From Chlamydiota bacterium (GTDB taxonomy: Bacteria > Chlamydiota > Chlamydiia > Chlamydiales > JAAKFR01): a DNA stretch of 35,766 nucleotides. This document shows, in pieces, positions 14,908 to 23,742 of the stretch (position 1 is its first letter; each line of letters opens with the position of its first letter). The stretch lies in contig JABDDZ010000015.1 of assembly GCA_013287335.1 (NCBI GenBank), positions 1 through 35,766 of the forward strand, written 5' to 3'. Below the pieces are notes generated by a model that saw nothing but the letters and a program-made list of their open reading frames with translations, made no database searches and was not told the origin of the DNA. A program made the translations under genes and the position numbers.

Positions 14908-17250
14908 TTAGTAACGCCGACCATTGCCGCGGCCTCTATTTCCATGGCCTCCCTGGCCACGCAGATTTTCCTGCTCCTGCTCTTGCAATTGTCTAGCCAT
15001 TTCCTCATCACTTATTTGTGAAGGCGTACGTCCACTACGCCGGTTTTCTAGCTCTTGCAGTCGCTTAGCTTCCGCCTCCCCTCTGCGTTCATTCTCTGCC
15101 TGTACTCTTGCGATTTCGGCCTCGTGCGCTTTTTTAGCATGAAGAGGATCATTATCTTGTTCACTAAAATGGATTATTGGAGCGCTTGTCCCAAGTTTAG
15201 TGGCTACTTTATCAGCCTTCGTACGAAAAGCTTTGCAAACCAGACTATGTTCTCGGATTGCTAAATCCAATGTCTCTTTGGGTATATTTCCTGCGTCACG
15301 GCCACAAAGAACATTGTAGATGTGTATAGCTATAGTCGTATGGTTGTGATAATCATCTTCTTCTTTTGAAAGAAGATGTTCGTCCATCTTAATTAGTTCA
15401 CAAACTATATCTGTAAAAAGTTGGCAGGAAGGGTTTATATTGATAATGATCCATAAAAGTCCCAAAAATTTATTGTTGTCCGGTTGAAAACCACGTTTAA
15501 ATTCACTAAGACACGCTTCCTTATCCTGCTTCGCATTTTGGCGACCCTTAAAGAAGTCTTGTGGAAGTAGAGCTAAATAGAGCTCATCTAAAATCTCATG
15601 GTTTTCAATAAATTTAACCGTCTCCATGTTGCCTGTTGCTTCATTGATCAATCGAATCTCTTCATTCAGTGCAGCAGGCTCTACCGTTTGTAAATATCCA
15701 CAAAGCTGATCAGCAGGTGTTTGAGCACTTCTAACTACATCTGGCAGCCCATCAATGCCTCTTATAGCGATGAGGCGGGAGCGAAGACGTTCATAACAAA
15801 GCTTAAGGTGTTGAGGATACTTTTGCAGGCAGCTATCAAATTCTTGTCCTACTGGTAAAAAAGAGCAATTATTTTGCCGGAGGGCGATCAAGAGTTTGAA
15901 AAGAGTTGAATCGTTATCATGAATAGCTTTTAGAAATTCTTCTTTCCCGATTGAGAAGTCTTTTAGCATGACCTCATGGAGTTCTTCAAAAGCAGTTTCG
16001 TTATTGATTGGTTCAATGGCGTTACGAAGAGGATTAATAAACCTATCATTAATATTATTGATAGCGGCGATGAAATTAGTGATGAAAATTGTCTCTAGAT
16101 CACTAACTTTTTTTGCATTTAGGGTTTCAACATAAGCAGCTACAACTGCATCTTGCTGCATCTTTTGCACATCGTTGCGGATAAGTTCTACTAGAGTTGG
16201 AAAGGCTCTAAATGCAGATTCCGACACCTCGAAGGAAATGGCTCTCTTCCCCTGGTATTTAAGGTGGATAAAGAAGAGTTTTATGTAATTCTCTTTATCT
16301 CCTTGTAGGGCATTGGTTAGCTCTTGAATTGCTGGAGCAGAAGAAAGGGGTTCGCGTGAAAGTTTCCTGCAATATTCAATTTGGGCTGCTAGAATATCTT
16401 CTTCAGCAAAGAGAGAAAGGATAATTGGTCTTCTTGGGAACAATGCAGGAATATGCCCTAATTGGTGTTTATTAAACCTTTCCATCTCCTCTTTGTAATA
16501 ATCGAGTAATTTAAGGATCTCTTCAGGAGAATCATATTTTATGTCGGTAAGCTCCTTATTAAGCTCATCAAGAAAACGTACTTTTTCTTGGGCAACGAAC
16601 CCAATAGCTTGATTAGAACCCCCAAGGCGTATCTCTGTATTTTCTACAAATTGAGGCAGAGCTCTTGCATTTCGGCTGCCCTGCAACTCTTTGAAAGGGT
16701 CAATTGGTGGAGGTGGAGCTTCTGGAGCCTTTCCCTTTTTTGATCTCCTTTTTCCCTTTCCCTTTTTTTGACGAACAGGGGGAGGAGTTGCGGGTTTTTC
16801 GGGAGGAGTAAATGTAACTGTGTGCTCCCCCATTTGCCCTTCTTGCCTAGCTTCATCGGGCGCATCTGAGGGAGGCGCTGATGGTGTAGTAATTGCTCCA
16901 GATAGCGGGGGATCTTGGATAGGTGGGGGAGGATCAAATATTTGAGGGGGGGGGCTATAATCTTTTTTGTCGGGGATAATTCTAGTCGGAATGGCAGGGC
17001 GGTAGCAGCAATTTGCTAATCCTTTAATAATTAAGCCCAACGGAACCAGCATAACAGATGGAATGAAAGCCAAAGCTATCAGTAAAGGCAGCACGAGGCG
17101 TATAAGAATTTCCAGGCATTTTCCATCATTTGGAAGAGGAGAAAATTCGCGCACACAGCTATTCCAACCCCATCTCGATGGTCGTAGAAAGCAGTCTCCT
17201 GTTATGTTAGGATTAGTGTAAAAAGCGCAAAATCGGCTAGCTATGCTCAT
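14908..17250 (-). CDS. Large protein of unknown family; candidate type III secreted host-interacting protein
   Basis: About 780 residues; I do not recognise a family. From ATG 17250 (GGGA 6 nt upstream; a TTG at 17268 is an alternative) the parts are: a Cys-containing N-terminus; one long hydrophobic stretch, about 45-80, able to form a membrane hairpin; a Pro-rich segment (about 95-170) interrupted by a basic RQKKGKGKRRSKKGK patch; and a long helical region to about 690. The C-terminal tail has a charged coiled coil, then SDEEMARQLQEQEQE, which resembles the DEEFARRLQ-type or ubiquitin-interacting-like motif of eukaryotic proteins, and ends with an RGG-like GQGGHGNRGRGNGRRY. It has no classical signal peptide. 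A membrane hairpin plus eukaryote-like tail suggests an Inc-like or secreted effector; this is inference. It is monocistronic between accessory genes. Confidence 0.72.
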   Translation of the reverse strand: MSIASRFCAFYTNPNITGDCFLRPSRWGWNSCVREFSPLPNDGKCLEILIRLVLPLLIALAFIPSVMLVPLGLIIKGLANCCYRPAIPTRIIPDKKDYSPPPQIFDPPPPIQDPPLSGAITTPSAPPSDAPDEARQEGQMGEHTVTFTPPEKPATPPPVRQKKGKGKRRSKKGKAPEAPPPPIDPFKELQGSRNARALPQFVENTEIRLGGSNQAIGFVAQEKVRFLDELNKELTDIKYDSPEEILKLLDYYKEEMERFNKHQLGHIPALFPRRPIILSLFAEEDILAAQIEYCRKLSREPLSSAPAIQELTNALQGDKENYIKLFFIHLKYQGKRAISFEVSESAFRAFPTLVELIRNDVQKMQQDAVVAAYVETLNAKKVSDLETIFITNFIAAINNINDRFINPLRNAIEPINNETAFEELHEVMLKDFSIGKEEFLKAIHDNDSTLFKLLIALRQNNCSFLPVGQEFDSCLQKYPQHLKLCYERLRSRLIAIRGIDGLPDVVRSAQTPADQLCGYLQTVEPAALNEEIRLINEATGNMETVKFIENHEILDELYLALLPQDFFKGRQNAKQDKEACLSEFKRGFQPDNNKFLGLLWIIININPSCQLFTDIVCELIKMDEHLLSKEEDDYHNHTTIAIHIYNVLCGRDAGNIPKETLDLAIREHSLVCKAFRTKADKVATKLGTSAPIIHFSEQDNDPLHAKKAHEAEIARVQAENERRGEAEAKRLQELENRRSGRTPSQISDEEMARQLQEQEQENLRGQGGHGNRGRGNGRRY

Positions 17251-17418
17251 CTCATTCCCATTAATCAATAATTTACCTATTATTATAGAATTATTACATT
17301 AAAGAAATATTAAGAATTAGAGAAGAGAGCTTAAATAAAAATTTAAATAATATTAAAGTCTAAAAAAGGGCCTTATTTTTAATCTTACACTCCTTTTTCT
17401 TGGAGAAAACTTGTATAA

Positions 17419-17441
17419 ATCAGGGCGTTGCCCTGATTTTT
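17419..17441 (+). repeat. GGGCGTTGCCC hairpin repeat
   Basis: An 8-bp stem ATCAGGGC (17419-17426), GTT loop and complementary GCCCTGAT (17430-17437), followed by four further T. It shares TATAAATCAGG and GGGCGTTGCCCT words with the hairpins at 25269-25314, so it belongs to a small dispersed hairpin family. It resembles an intrinsic terminator on the plus strand but no plus-strand gene precedes it. The rest of the gap 17251-17527 is AT-rich apart from this hairpin and the terminal-repeat fragment at 17503-17524. Confidence 0.6.
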
Positions 17442-17502
17442 GGGGCATAAAAAGGGTTACCCATGTGGGTGAATTGGACCTCCAATCCTTCTCTATGATC
17501 TC

Positions 17503-17524
17503 TGTCTCGACTTTAGGATTTTTA
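17503..17524. repeat. Solo terminal arm of the dispersed palindromic repeat (copy D)
   Basis: CTGTCTCGACTTTAGG then ATTTTTA is identical to the left end of copy A at 11499-11521. It ends 3 nt from the stop codon of the TPR gene. No matching right arm is visible nearby, so it is a solo end or a truncated copy. Confidence 0.65.
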
Positions 17525-17527
17525 CGG

Positions 17528-18568
17528 TCATGCGTTGGGCTCTTCCGTTGGGGCAATCTCTTTGGGGGCAGCTTTTTTTCTCTTCTTCTTGGCTGTCGGA
17601 TAGCATGCAGAGAGAGGCTCGACATAATTGGATTTAACCGATTTTAAGAAGAGCAGCTCTTTTTCTCCCTTATTGATCTCGCTCCGTAAAAAGTAGAGCC
17701 TCCCCAGAAGATAGTGGGCCTTTTCATGGTCTAGGTGAATATTCAAGGTCTGTCTTAAGGCCTCAATAGCCGCCTCTTCTTCCTCAAGATCGAGATGGGC
17801 GATGGCAATATAGAAAAAAGATTCGGAATCCTGAGGATTTAGACGGGCAGCCTCTTGGAAAGATTTTATCGCCTTTTTAGGTTTTTTATTCGTTAAATAG
17901 CAAAGACCCAAATTGTAATGGCTGTCAGCAATATCGGGGCGGAGAGATATGGCTCTCTCATAGGCGGTAAGAGAGTCTTTCCACCGTTTTTCATAGGAAT
18001 AGAATAGTCCAAGCTTTATCCATCCCTTCCAATACTCACCATTGATAGAGACTGTTTTTTTAAGAAAAGCGATTGCATCGGGAGTGTTTCCCTGCTCTCC
18101 TAAAACAAGAGCTAAATTATAACAGGCTTTGTAATGGAGCTCATCAAGGGAGATCGCATGCTTATAATATTTAATTGCTTCATAAATCTGCCCAGCCTGA
18201 TCAAAAGCGCAGCCCAAGCTAAAGACACATTCGGCATCCCTTGGGTGCTCATTGAGATAGATTTTATACTCTAGGATGGCCTCTTGAGGGAGTCCCTTTC
18301 GTTCGTAAGCAGCTCCAAGACAGTAGTGTAGATAGCCGTTTTCCGGATCAACTTCAAGTCCCTGATCGCACCATTTTAAACCCACATCGATATCCCCCTT
18401 TTCGATGGCAATAATGCTTAGATAGCAGTATGCAAGGGGAAGGGTTGGGTCATAGCGCAGCGCCTCTTTAAATTCCCCCTCCGCTTCATCATAATGCCCA
18501 TCCAAAAATTTCGCCACTCCGGCACAAAAGCACTCTTTAGCAAGATCGGGTTTCTTGGCTGCGTCCAT
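17528..18568 (-). CDS. TPR-repeat protein (CT683-like)
   Basis: A 346-residue protein made of about eight tetratricopeptide repeats (residues ~8-305). Consensus units are easy to read, for example GHYDEAEGEFKEALRYDP, GDIDVGLKWCDQGLEVDP and KKPKKAIKSFQEAARLNP. It ends in a basic and acidic tail (KKKRKKAAPKE). It has no signal peptide, so it is a predicted cytoplasmic scaffold. GGGAGG precedes ATG 18568. It lies directly downstream of the PBP2 gene as in Chlamydia (CT682-CT683), with a 70-bp gap. The partner is unknown. Confidence 0.9.
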   Translation of the reverse strand: MDAAKKPDLAKECFCAGVAKFLDGHYDEAEGEFKEALRYDPTLPLAYCYLSIIAIEKGDIDVGLKWCDQGLEVDPENGYLHYCLGAAYERKGLPQEAILEYKIYLNEHPRDAECVFSLGCAFDQAGQIYEAIKYYKHAISLDELHYKACYNLALVLGEQGNTPDAIAFLKKTVSINGEYWKGWIKLGLFYSYEKRWKDSLTAYERAISLRPDIADSHYNLGLCYLTNKKPKKAIKSFQEAARLNPQDSESFFYIAIAHLDLEEEEAAIEALRQTLNIHLDHEKAHYLLGRLYFLRSEINKGEKELLFLKSVKSNYVEPLSACYPTAKKKRKKAAPKEIAPTEEPNA

Positions 18569-18638
18569 ATTTTAGATCCTCCCACAATTTTATATTCCTG
18601 TAATAATGCAAATAAAATGCCAAAGGGGGAGACTTTTT

Positions 18639-21600
18639 TTAATTGGAAGTTTGGAGCTCTTTCCATTTTTTAATCATTTTAAGAGCTAGGGGTGCAGCCT
18701 CATTTCCGTAAGAGCCAAAACGTAAATAGACAATGACAACAAGCTCAGGCTTTTCCCACGCGTTGTCATGGAGGTACTCAACACCTGGCTTTTCAAAAGA
18801 GATCGCTCCAAACCAGACATGGTTAGAGATGGGTCTTTTATCAACACTGAGATATTCTACTGATTCTGCGGTACTTGTTTTACCGACTACTTTTTTTGTT
18901 AGGTCGAATCCCTCTTCCTTAAAAATCGACATCGACCTGACAAGGCGAGCTGTTCCCTTCCCTCCCCAGATCACCTGTTGCATCCCCTTGAGCAGGAGAT
19001 CTCTTACAGACCCGGGCAGAAAGATCTTACGCACCACCTCTTCCTCCTCTTCTAATAGAATTTTCGGTTTTAAGATAGATCCTCCATTGCCAATTGCGCA
19101 GAGCATCACTGCAACTTGAAGAGGGGTTCCCACAAGTTCATGCTGCCCAATTGCCATCGAATAGAGGCCCGTTCTGTTATAAAGAATGTCCAGGGGGACG
19201 TTTCCTTTAAATTCATTGGGTAGATCAATGCCGGTTTTTTCGCCAAAAGAAAAATTCAAGGTGGCGTTGATCAGATCCTGGGGATCCTCTATCACCTCTC
19301 CGGCCAGGAGAGAAAAATAGGGGTTTGAAGAGGCTTCTATGGCTCCGATAAGGTCGATTTTGCCAACACCGCTATGCAGGCTGCGAGGGAGCTTCCCTCC
19401 TTTATAGAACATGGGGATCTGCCGTCCCTCCACTGTCTTGCCTACACTCCATCCGCCGTGCTGGGAGGAGTCCCTCCGCTTATCATCGATGATGGTGAGT
19501 GGATTTAATGATGAAAAAGAATTCCCACTCTCTTTAAGGGCGCAGTAGCGCTGTGTTAACGCAACGTAGGCCGGAACAAGCTTAAATATGGATCCGATCG
19601 TCGTGGCGGCGCGAAAACAGTAAGACCTCGCAAATCCATATCCATATTTTGGATAGAACGCTGTTGCAAGGTCTAGCTCAAGCTGTCTTGACCCCATTTT
19701 ACGCACTCCAAAGTATCGTCCCAAAAGAGGTCTTGTCAAATCTTCAAAATTGCGTAGAGTTTTTAAATAGGGAATGATAAGGCTGCTGTCATAATTTATA
19801 AGAATGCTACGAAGATCAGATTCGTAGCCCTCCAAATTAAGTATAAGTTCTTGAAGAGCACTATCATTTGAGAGAAATTGCTTTTCCCCTGTCAAAAAGA
19901 GGGCGAGCGCCTCCCACTTCTTTTCCTCCCAAAAAGCGGCAAAGGATTTGGTAAAAGCCTCATCCAGATAATCTATGTAAGGTCTTGCCCAGATCTTCTT
20001 TTTTTTCTCCTCGGCTCTTTTTTGCAAAAGAGTATTTTTAAAATTTTCTTCGCGCCACCTTTGAAAATCTCCTTTTTTAAAAATGTCTTTAGCGACCTCT
20101 TTAATTTTTTGTGAAACTGCTGCAAAAGAGGCGCATGCCATTTTATATTCATTGATCTCCTGCTCTCCAATCAGCTCCATCAAAGAGGGGGTAAAACGTC
20201 CGGTGTCTACTGCGAGCCGACAGAGATCGACAAGTAAAATTTTTTCAAAGTTCATAGGTAGAGAGGCAAAATAGGGGTGGAGAGCTTCTTTAAGCGTTTG
20301 AATCTGCCGGCCGTATTTCTCGAGGGTGGTAGCGAAGCTCTCTTTTTCAGGCAGTGTAAGAACAATCCCTTGCGGAATATGATTTTCTCCCTGATAGATA
20401 AAATCAAAAATTTTTGAAGGTAGGAGGGGGTCGAATTCTTCTTCGAAAGAGGTGAAAAACGAGAGTAGTTGCCCCGTCAGCTTATCGAGAAGGGCAGCGT
20501 CTTTAATTTGGTTGATCTGGGCCAATTTTTGGCGCACGGGAGATTTGGGAGGGAGAATCATTGAAAGAAAGGTATCCCAGGAGAGGATCTCTTCTATTGT
20601 TTCAAATTGGCCTGTAGCGACATTAAATGTTTCCCGAGAAATAGGCTCCTTTTGATTCCATAGAGCAGCTAAGTAGGTCTCATCCTCAAGCCACTTATGG
20701 ACCCTTTGATGGGAATGGGTAAAGTCATTTGGGTCAAAGCGTGGATAGGAACTCAATGCAAGGATCTCTCCATTTTGAGGATCCATGACAACGATTGCCC
20801 CACCCTTTATCCAGGGGCGGTTTTCCGGAAGCTCTCCCTTTCCCAACCAGGAGTACTTCTTCTTCTCATACTCTCCCAGCAGTTTTTCTCCATATTCTTG
20901 CAGCTTTGCGTTGATTGTCAGTCTGATCTGCTTACCCGGGGTCGTCTCTTCTCCACCTACCAACTCTCTTAAGAAATTTCCACGGGGATCTGAAAGAAAG
21001 GTTTTTTTGCCCCTAAAGCCGCGAAGGTCCTCCTCAAAAGCCCCCTCTACGCCTGCCTTTCCAATCCTGTCGTTGATATGATAGGCCTTTTTCTCAAGCT
21101 CCTGAAGCCTTTTTTCTACCTCGCAGATGGAATTAAACCCGGGAGGCAGGGGATTTTCATCCCCTTCCTCCCACATTGTCAGGCTCTCTTGAAGGGTTTT
21201 GAGCTCGGATGTGATTTTTTCATACTCTCTCTCGTTGATAGCCCCCATATAGCCGACAATCTCTCCCCCTATGGGGCCTAGAGGATAGCATCTTTTTGAG
21301 GAGATCTCTGCAAAGATCCCCGGCCAATCTTTTTCCAGCATCTTTAGTCGATAATAGGCCCGTTCATCGATATTTTCTTTAATCACAAGGGGGATGCTGC
21401 CGAAAATTGCGGCTTTGGCGTGGATGAGATCCTCTACCCGTTCTTTATCAAGCTGAAGTTCTCTTGCAAGCAAGACGGCAAGGCGGGAGATATACTCATT
21501 TCGATTAAAGATTTTATAGCGCTTTTTCTTCTCATCCCTTTTCCATACGAAACGGGGAATCTCTCTAATCCGGGAGTATAAAATGGCTGCATTATATTGG

Positions 21601-21854
21601 ACCTTATTGATAGCCAGGGGCACCCCCTCCCGATCCTGGATCGTCGCTCTCTCTGCGCGGGTGATGACAACTCTTTTTTGGGGTCGAGAGGCCTCCTGCA
21701 CTTTTTGCTCATGTTGAATAACAGCGAGATGCCAGATGCGGAAAATGATGAGGAGAAGGGCAATAAGAATTCCGTTTAAAATCCTGTTTGTCTTTTCAGG
21801 AAGAGTCCATTCTTTTCTCCTAAGAGCAGATCTTTTTTTGAAATACCGACTCAT
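18639..21854 (-). CDS. pbpB: Penicillin-binding protein 2-type D,D-transpeptidase
   Basis: Membrane-anchored peptidoglycan transpeptidase, equivalent to chlamydial PBP2 (CT682). From ATG 21854 (1071 residues) there is a basic N-terminus, one membrane helix (about 25-42), a dimerisation/pedestal region with ATIQDREGVPLA, and the penicillin-binding domain. Catalytic motifs are S755-I-F-K758, S842-S-N844 and K992-T-S994, the last replacing the usual KTG. It is far longer than typical PBP2 (about 600-650) because of a large mostly helical insertion, roughly residues 400-720, within the transpeptidase region; I recall a similar length for chlamydial PBP2. An in-frame start at 21956 would read into the tRNA-Gly gene and is rejected. 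Chlamydiae use this enzyme in septal or polar peptidoglycan synthesis. Confidence 0.93.
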   Translation of the reverse strand: MSRYFKKRSALRRKEWTLPEKTNRILNGILIALLLIIFRIWHLAVIQHEQKVQEASRPQKRVVITRAERATIQDREGVPLAINKVQYNAAILYSRIREIPRFVWKRDEKKKRYKIFNRNEYISRLAVLLARELQLDKERVEDLIHAKAAIFGSIPLVIKENIDERAYYRLKMLEKDWPGIFAEISSKRCYPLGPIGGEIVGYMGAINEREYEKITSELKTLQESLTMWEEGDENPLPPGFNSICEVEKRLQELEKKAYHINDRIGKAGVEGAFEEDLRGFRGKKTFLSDPRGNFLRELVGGEETTPGKQIRLTINAKLQEYGEKLLGEYEKKKYSWLGKGELPENRPWIKGGAIVVMDPQNGEILALSSYPRFDPNDFTHSHQRVHKWLEDETYLAALWNQKEPISRETFNVATGQFETIEEILSWDTFLSMILPPKSPVRQKLAQINQIKDAALLDKLTGQLLSFFTSFEEEFDPLLPSKIFDFIYQGENHIPQGIVLTLPEKESFATTLEKYGRQIQTLKEALHPYFASLPMNFEKILLVDLCRLAVDTGRFTPSLMELIGEQEINEYKMACASFAAVSQKIKEVAKDIFKKGDFQRWREENFKNTLLQKRAEEKKKKIWARPYIDYLDEAFTKSFAAFWEEKKWEALALFLTGEKQFLSNDSALQELILNLEGYESDLRSILINYDSSLIIPYLKTLRNFEDLTRPLLGRYFGVRKMGSRQLELDLATAFYPKYGYGFARSYCFRAATTIGSIFKLVPAYVALTQRYCALKESGNSFSSLNPLTIIDDKRRDSSQHGGWSVGKTVEGRQIPMFYKGGKLPRSLHSGVGKIDLIGAIEASSNPYFSLLAGEVIEDPQDLINATLNFSFGEKTGIDLPNEFKGNVPLDILYNRTGLYSMAIGQHELVGTPLQVAVMLCAIGNGGSILKPKILLEEEEEVVRKIFLPGSVRDLLLKGMQQVIWGGKGTARLVRSMSIFKEEGFDLTKKVVGKTSTAESVEYLSVDKRPISNHVWFGAISFEKPGVEYLHDNAWEKPELVVIVYLRFGSYGNEAAPLALKMIKKWKELQTSN

Positions 21855-21877
21855 GATGAATAATCTATCGCATCCCA

Positions 21878-21906
21878 TTGATAAAAAATATAGAGTTCTG
21901 TAATAT
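21878..21906 (+). promoter_or_regulatory. Strong sigma-70-type promoter for tRNA-Gly and rpsB operon
   Basis: TTGATA (21878-21883), exact 17-nt spacer, TAATAT (21901-21906), predicted start near 21913, 7 nt before the tRNA. No other promoter is apparent before rpsB, so the tRNA and the ribosomal-protein operon are probably co-transcribed and processed. Confidence 0.7.
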
Positions 21907-21919
21907 TCCTTGACGTTGC

Positions 21920-21990
21920 GCGCCTGTAGTTCAATGGTAGAACAGTAGCCTTCCAAGCTACTTGCGTGAGTTCGATTCTCACCAGGCGCT
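21920..21990 (+). tRNA. tRNA-Gly (anticodon TCC)
   Basis: Complete cloverleaf: acceptor GCGCCTG paired with CAGGCGC plus discriminator T, D-arm GTTCAATGGTAGAAC, anticodon stem GTAGC/GCTAC with loop CTTCCAA, T-arm GTGAG-TTCGATT-CTCAC. CCA is not encoded. A Gly tRNA also precedes rpsB in Chlamydia. Confidence 0.96.
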
Positions 21991-22100
21991 TCTGTTTAGT
22001 TTTAAATTTTAACCAAGACCGAAATCCTGCCTCTGTCAATCTAGAGATGTTAATCTCTTCATGCAAGTGGGATGCCGTGTTAATATGTGAGGAACAAGGC

Positions 22101-22883
22101 TTGGCGCAGACAAATGTTACAATAAAAGAACTTCTTGAAGCGGGGGCCCATTTTGGCCACCAGAAACGACGCTGGAATCCCAAGATGAAACCCTTCATCT
22201 TTGCAAAACGCAAGGGACTCTATGTTATCGACCTTGCTAAGACTCTGCAGGCGATTCGCAATTCTATCGATGTTGTGAAAGAGTGTGTTAAAAATCGTCA
22301 ATCGATCCTTTTTGTCGGCACAAAAAAGCAGGCAAAAGATGTGATCCGCTCCTCTGCTGAAGAGTGTGGAGAATTTTATATTTCAGAGAGATGGCTTGGT
22401 GGAATGCTCACTAATATGTCAACAATCCGCCACTCCATTAAAACTCTTGAGCGTATTGAAAAGAAAGTCAGCGGCGGCGGTGGCGAGGGACTCACAAAAA
22501 AAGAGCTCTCCCTTCTTGCTAAAGACCAGACCAAACTCGAGCGCAATTTGTCTGGAATCCGCACAATGCGTAAACTCCCCGGTCTTCTTATCATCGTAGA
22601 CCCCTCTCAGGAGCATATTGCTGTTGCCGAGGCAAGAAAACTCGGTATTCCAATCATGGCCCTTGTCGATACAAACTGCAATCCCGATCCTATCGATTAT
22701 CCTATTCCTTGTAACGATGATGCCCTAAAGAGCGTAAAATTGATCATTGAAGAGCTCTCTAAATGTATCTGCGAGCAAAAACGCGCTCTCAATTTCTCCT
22801 TTGGCAAAGAAGAAGCACTAGCAGGTGAAGCTGCGGAAGAAAAAATGGAAGCGGAAGAAAAATATTCTTCGGCGGAGGCATAA
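22101..22883 (+). CDS. rpsB: 30S ribosomal protein S2
   Basis: Structural protein of the small ribosomal subunit. The start is set at TTG 22101, preceded at 8 nt by GAGG, giving an N-terminus (MAQTNVTIKELLEAGAHFGH) that matches other S2 proteins; the open frame extends back through the tRNA and that part is not coding. Family motifs include RRWNPKM, ILFVGTKKQA, ERWLGGMLTN and VDTNCNPDPIDYPIPCNDDA. It ends in a short acidic extension (EEKMEAEEKYSSAEA). The stop is one base before the tsf ATG. Confidence 0.97.
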   Translation: MAQTNVTIKELLEAGAHFGHQKRRWNPKMKPFIFAKRKGLYVIDLAKTLQAIRNSIDVVKECVKNRQSILFVGTKKQAKDVIRSSAEECGEFYISERWLGGMLTNMSTIRHSIKTLERIEKKVSGGGGEGLTKKELSLLAKDQTKLERNLSGIRTMRKLPGLLIIVDPSQEHIAVAEARKLGIPIMALVDTNCNPDPIDYPIPCNDDALKSVKLIIEELSKCICEQKRALNFSFGKEEALAGEAAEEKMEAEEKYSSAEA

Positions 22884-22884
22884 G

Positions 22885-23736
22885 ATGTGTGCTGAAATTA
22901 GTGCAAAAGCTGTTAAAGAGCTGCGCGATCGTACAGGCGTTGGCATGGGCAAATGCAAAGATGCCCTTGTGCAGGCGGGCGGCGATATCGAAGAGGCCAT
23001 TTCGATTTTAAGAAAATCAGGGATGGCTCAAGCTGTAAAGAAAGAGGGAAGAGAGACTAAAGAGGGGATGATCAAAACAGCCCAAAATAATAAGACTCTT
23101 GGCCTTATCGAGATCAATGCAGAGACTGACTTTGTAGTAAAAAATGATAAATTTCAGGAATTTGCAGAAGATTTAGCAAATGAAATCTGCCTGACCTGCC
23201 CTCTTACTGTTGAAGAGTTTCTTGGTCAGAAATACTCTAAGGACTCTAAGCTTACTATTGATGAGCTCCGAGCCATTACAATGCAAAGCTTAGGGGAAAA
23301 TCTTAGAATACGCCGCATTGAACTTTTCCCCATCAAGGATGAGTTTTCCCTCGGTGTCTATTCTCATGCAGGGGGCAAGCTTGTGACTCTTGTTGAGATC
23401 GAGGGATCCTCAAGCGAGCAGGAACTTGCAAGGGAAATTGCGATGCACTGCGCCGCAGAAGCTCCCGAATATCTCTCACCTAGTGAGATTCCCGAGAGAG
23501 TTATTGAGCATGAGAAAGAGATTGCCAGGGCTCAGGTAGCGGGTAAGCCTCCTCAGGTCATAGAAAAAATCATCGAAGGCAAGCTCAACGCCTACTATCA
23601 ACAGGTCTGTCTTCTTCTTCAAAACTATGTTAAAGATACAAGTATTACCGTATCGCAGCTTGTAAAAAACCGTTCCAAAGAGATAGGTAAAGAACTTAAG
23701 ATCAGCCAATTTCTTCGTTGGAATGTTGGAGGATAA
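22885..23736 (+). CDS. tsf: Translation elongation factor Ts
   Basis: Nucleotide exchange factor for EF-Tu. From ATG 22885 (GGAGG upstream) the 283 residues include the N-terminal KELRDRTGVGMGKCKDAL motif and the TDFVVKND motif near residue 79. Its order after rpsB and before pyrH is standard in bacteria. An apparent earlier start at 22825 lies inside rpsB and is rejected. Confidence 0.97.
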   Translation: MCAEISAKAVKELRDRTGVGMGKCKDALVQAGGDIEEAISILRKSGMAQAVKKEGRETKEGMIKTAQNNKTLGLIEINAETDFVVKNDKFQEFAEDLANEICLTCPLTVEEFLGQKYSKDSKLTIDELRAITMQSLGENLRIRRIELFPIKDEFSLGVYSHAGGKLVTLVEIEGSSSEQELAREIAMHCAAEAPEYLSPSEIPERVIEHEKEIARAQVAGKPPQVIEKIIEGKLNAYYQQVCLLLQNYVKDTSITVSQLVKNRSKEIGKELKISQFLRWNVGG

Positions 23737-23742
23737 AAACCT

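Noticed and set aside
17353-17625. A 90-codon minus-strand frame after the TPR gene
   Set aside because: It overlaps the TPR C-terminus in another frame and covers the repeat arm and hairpin; no ribosome site or family.
21966-22100. N-terminal extension of S2 reading out of tRNA-Gly
   Set aside because: The extension overlaps the tRNA 3' end; the TTG at 22101 has a ribosome site and matches the normal S2 start.
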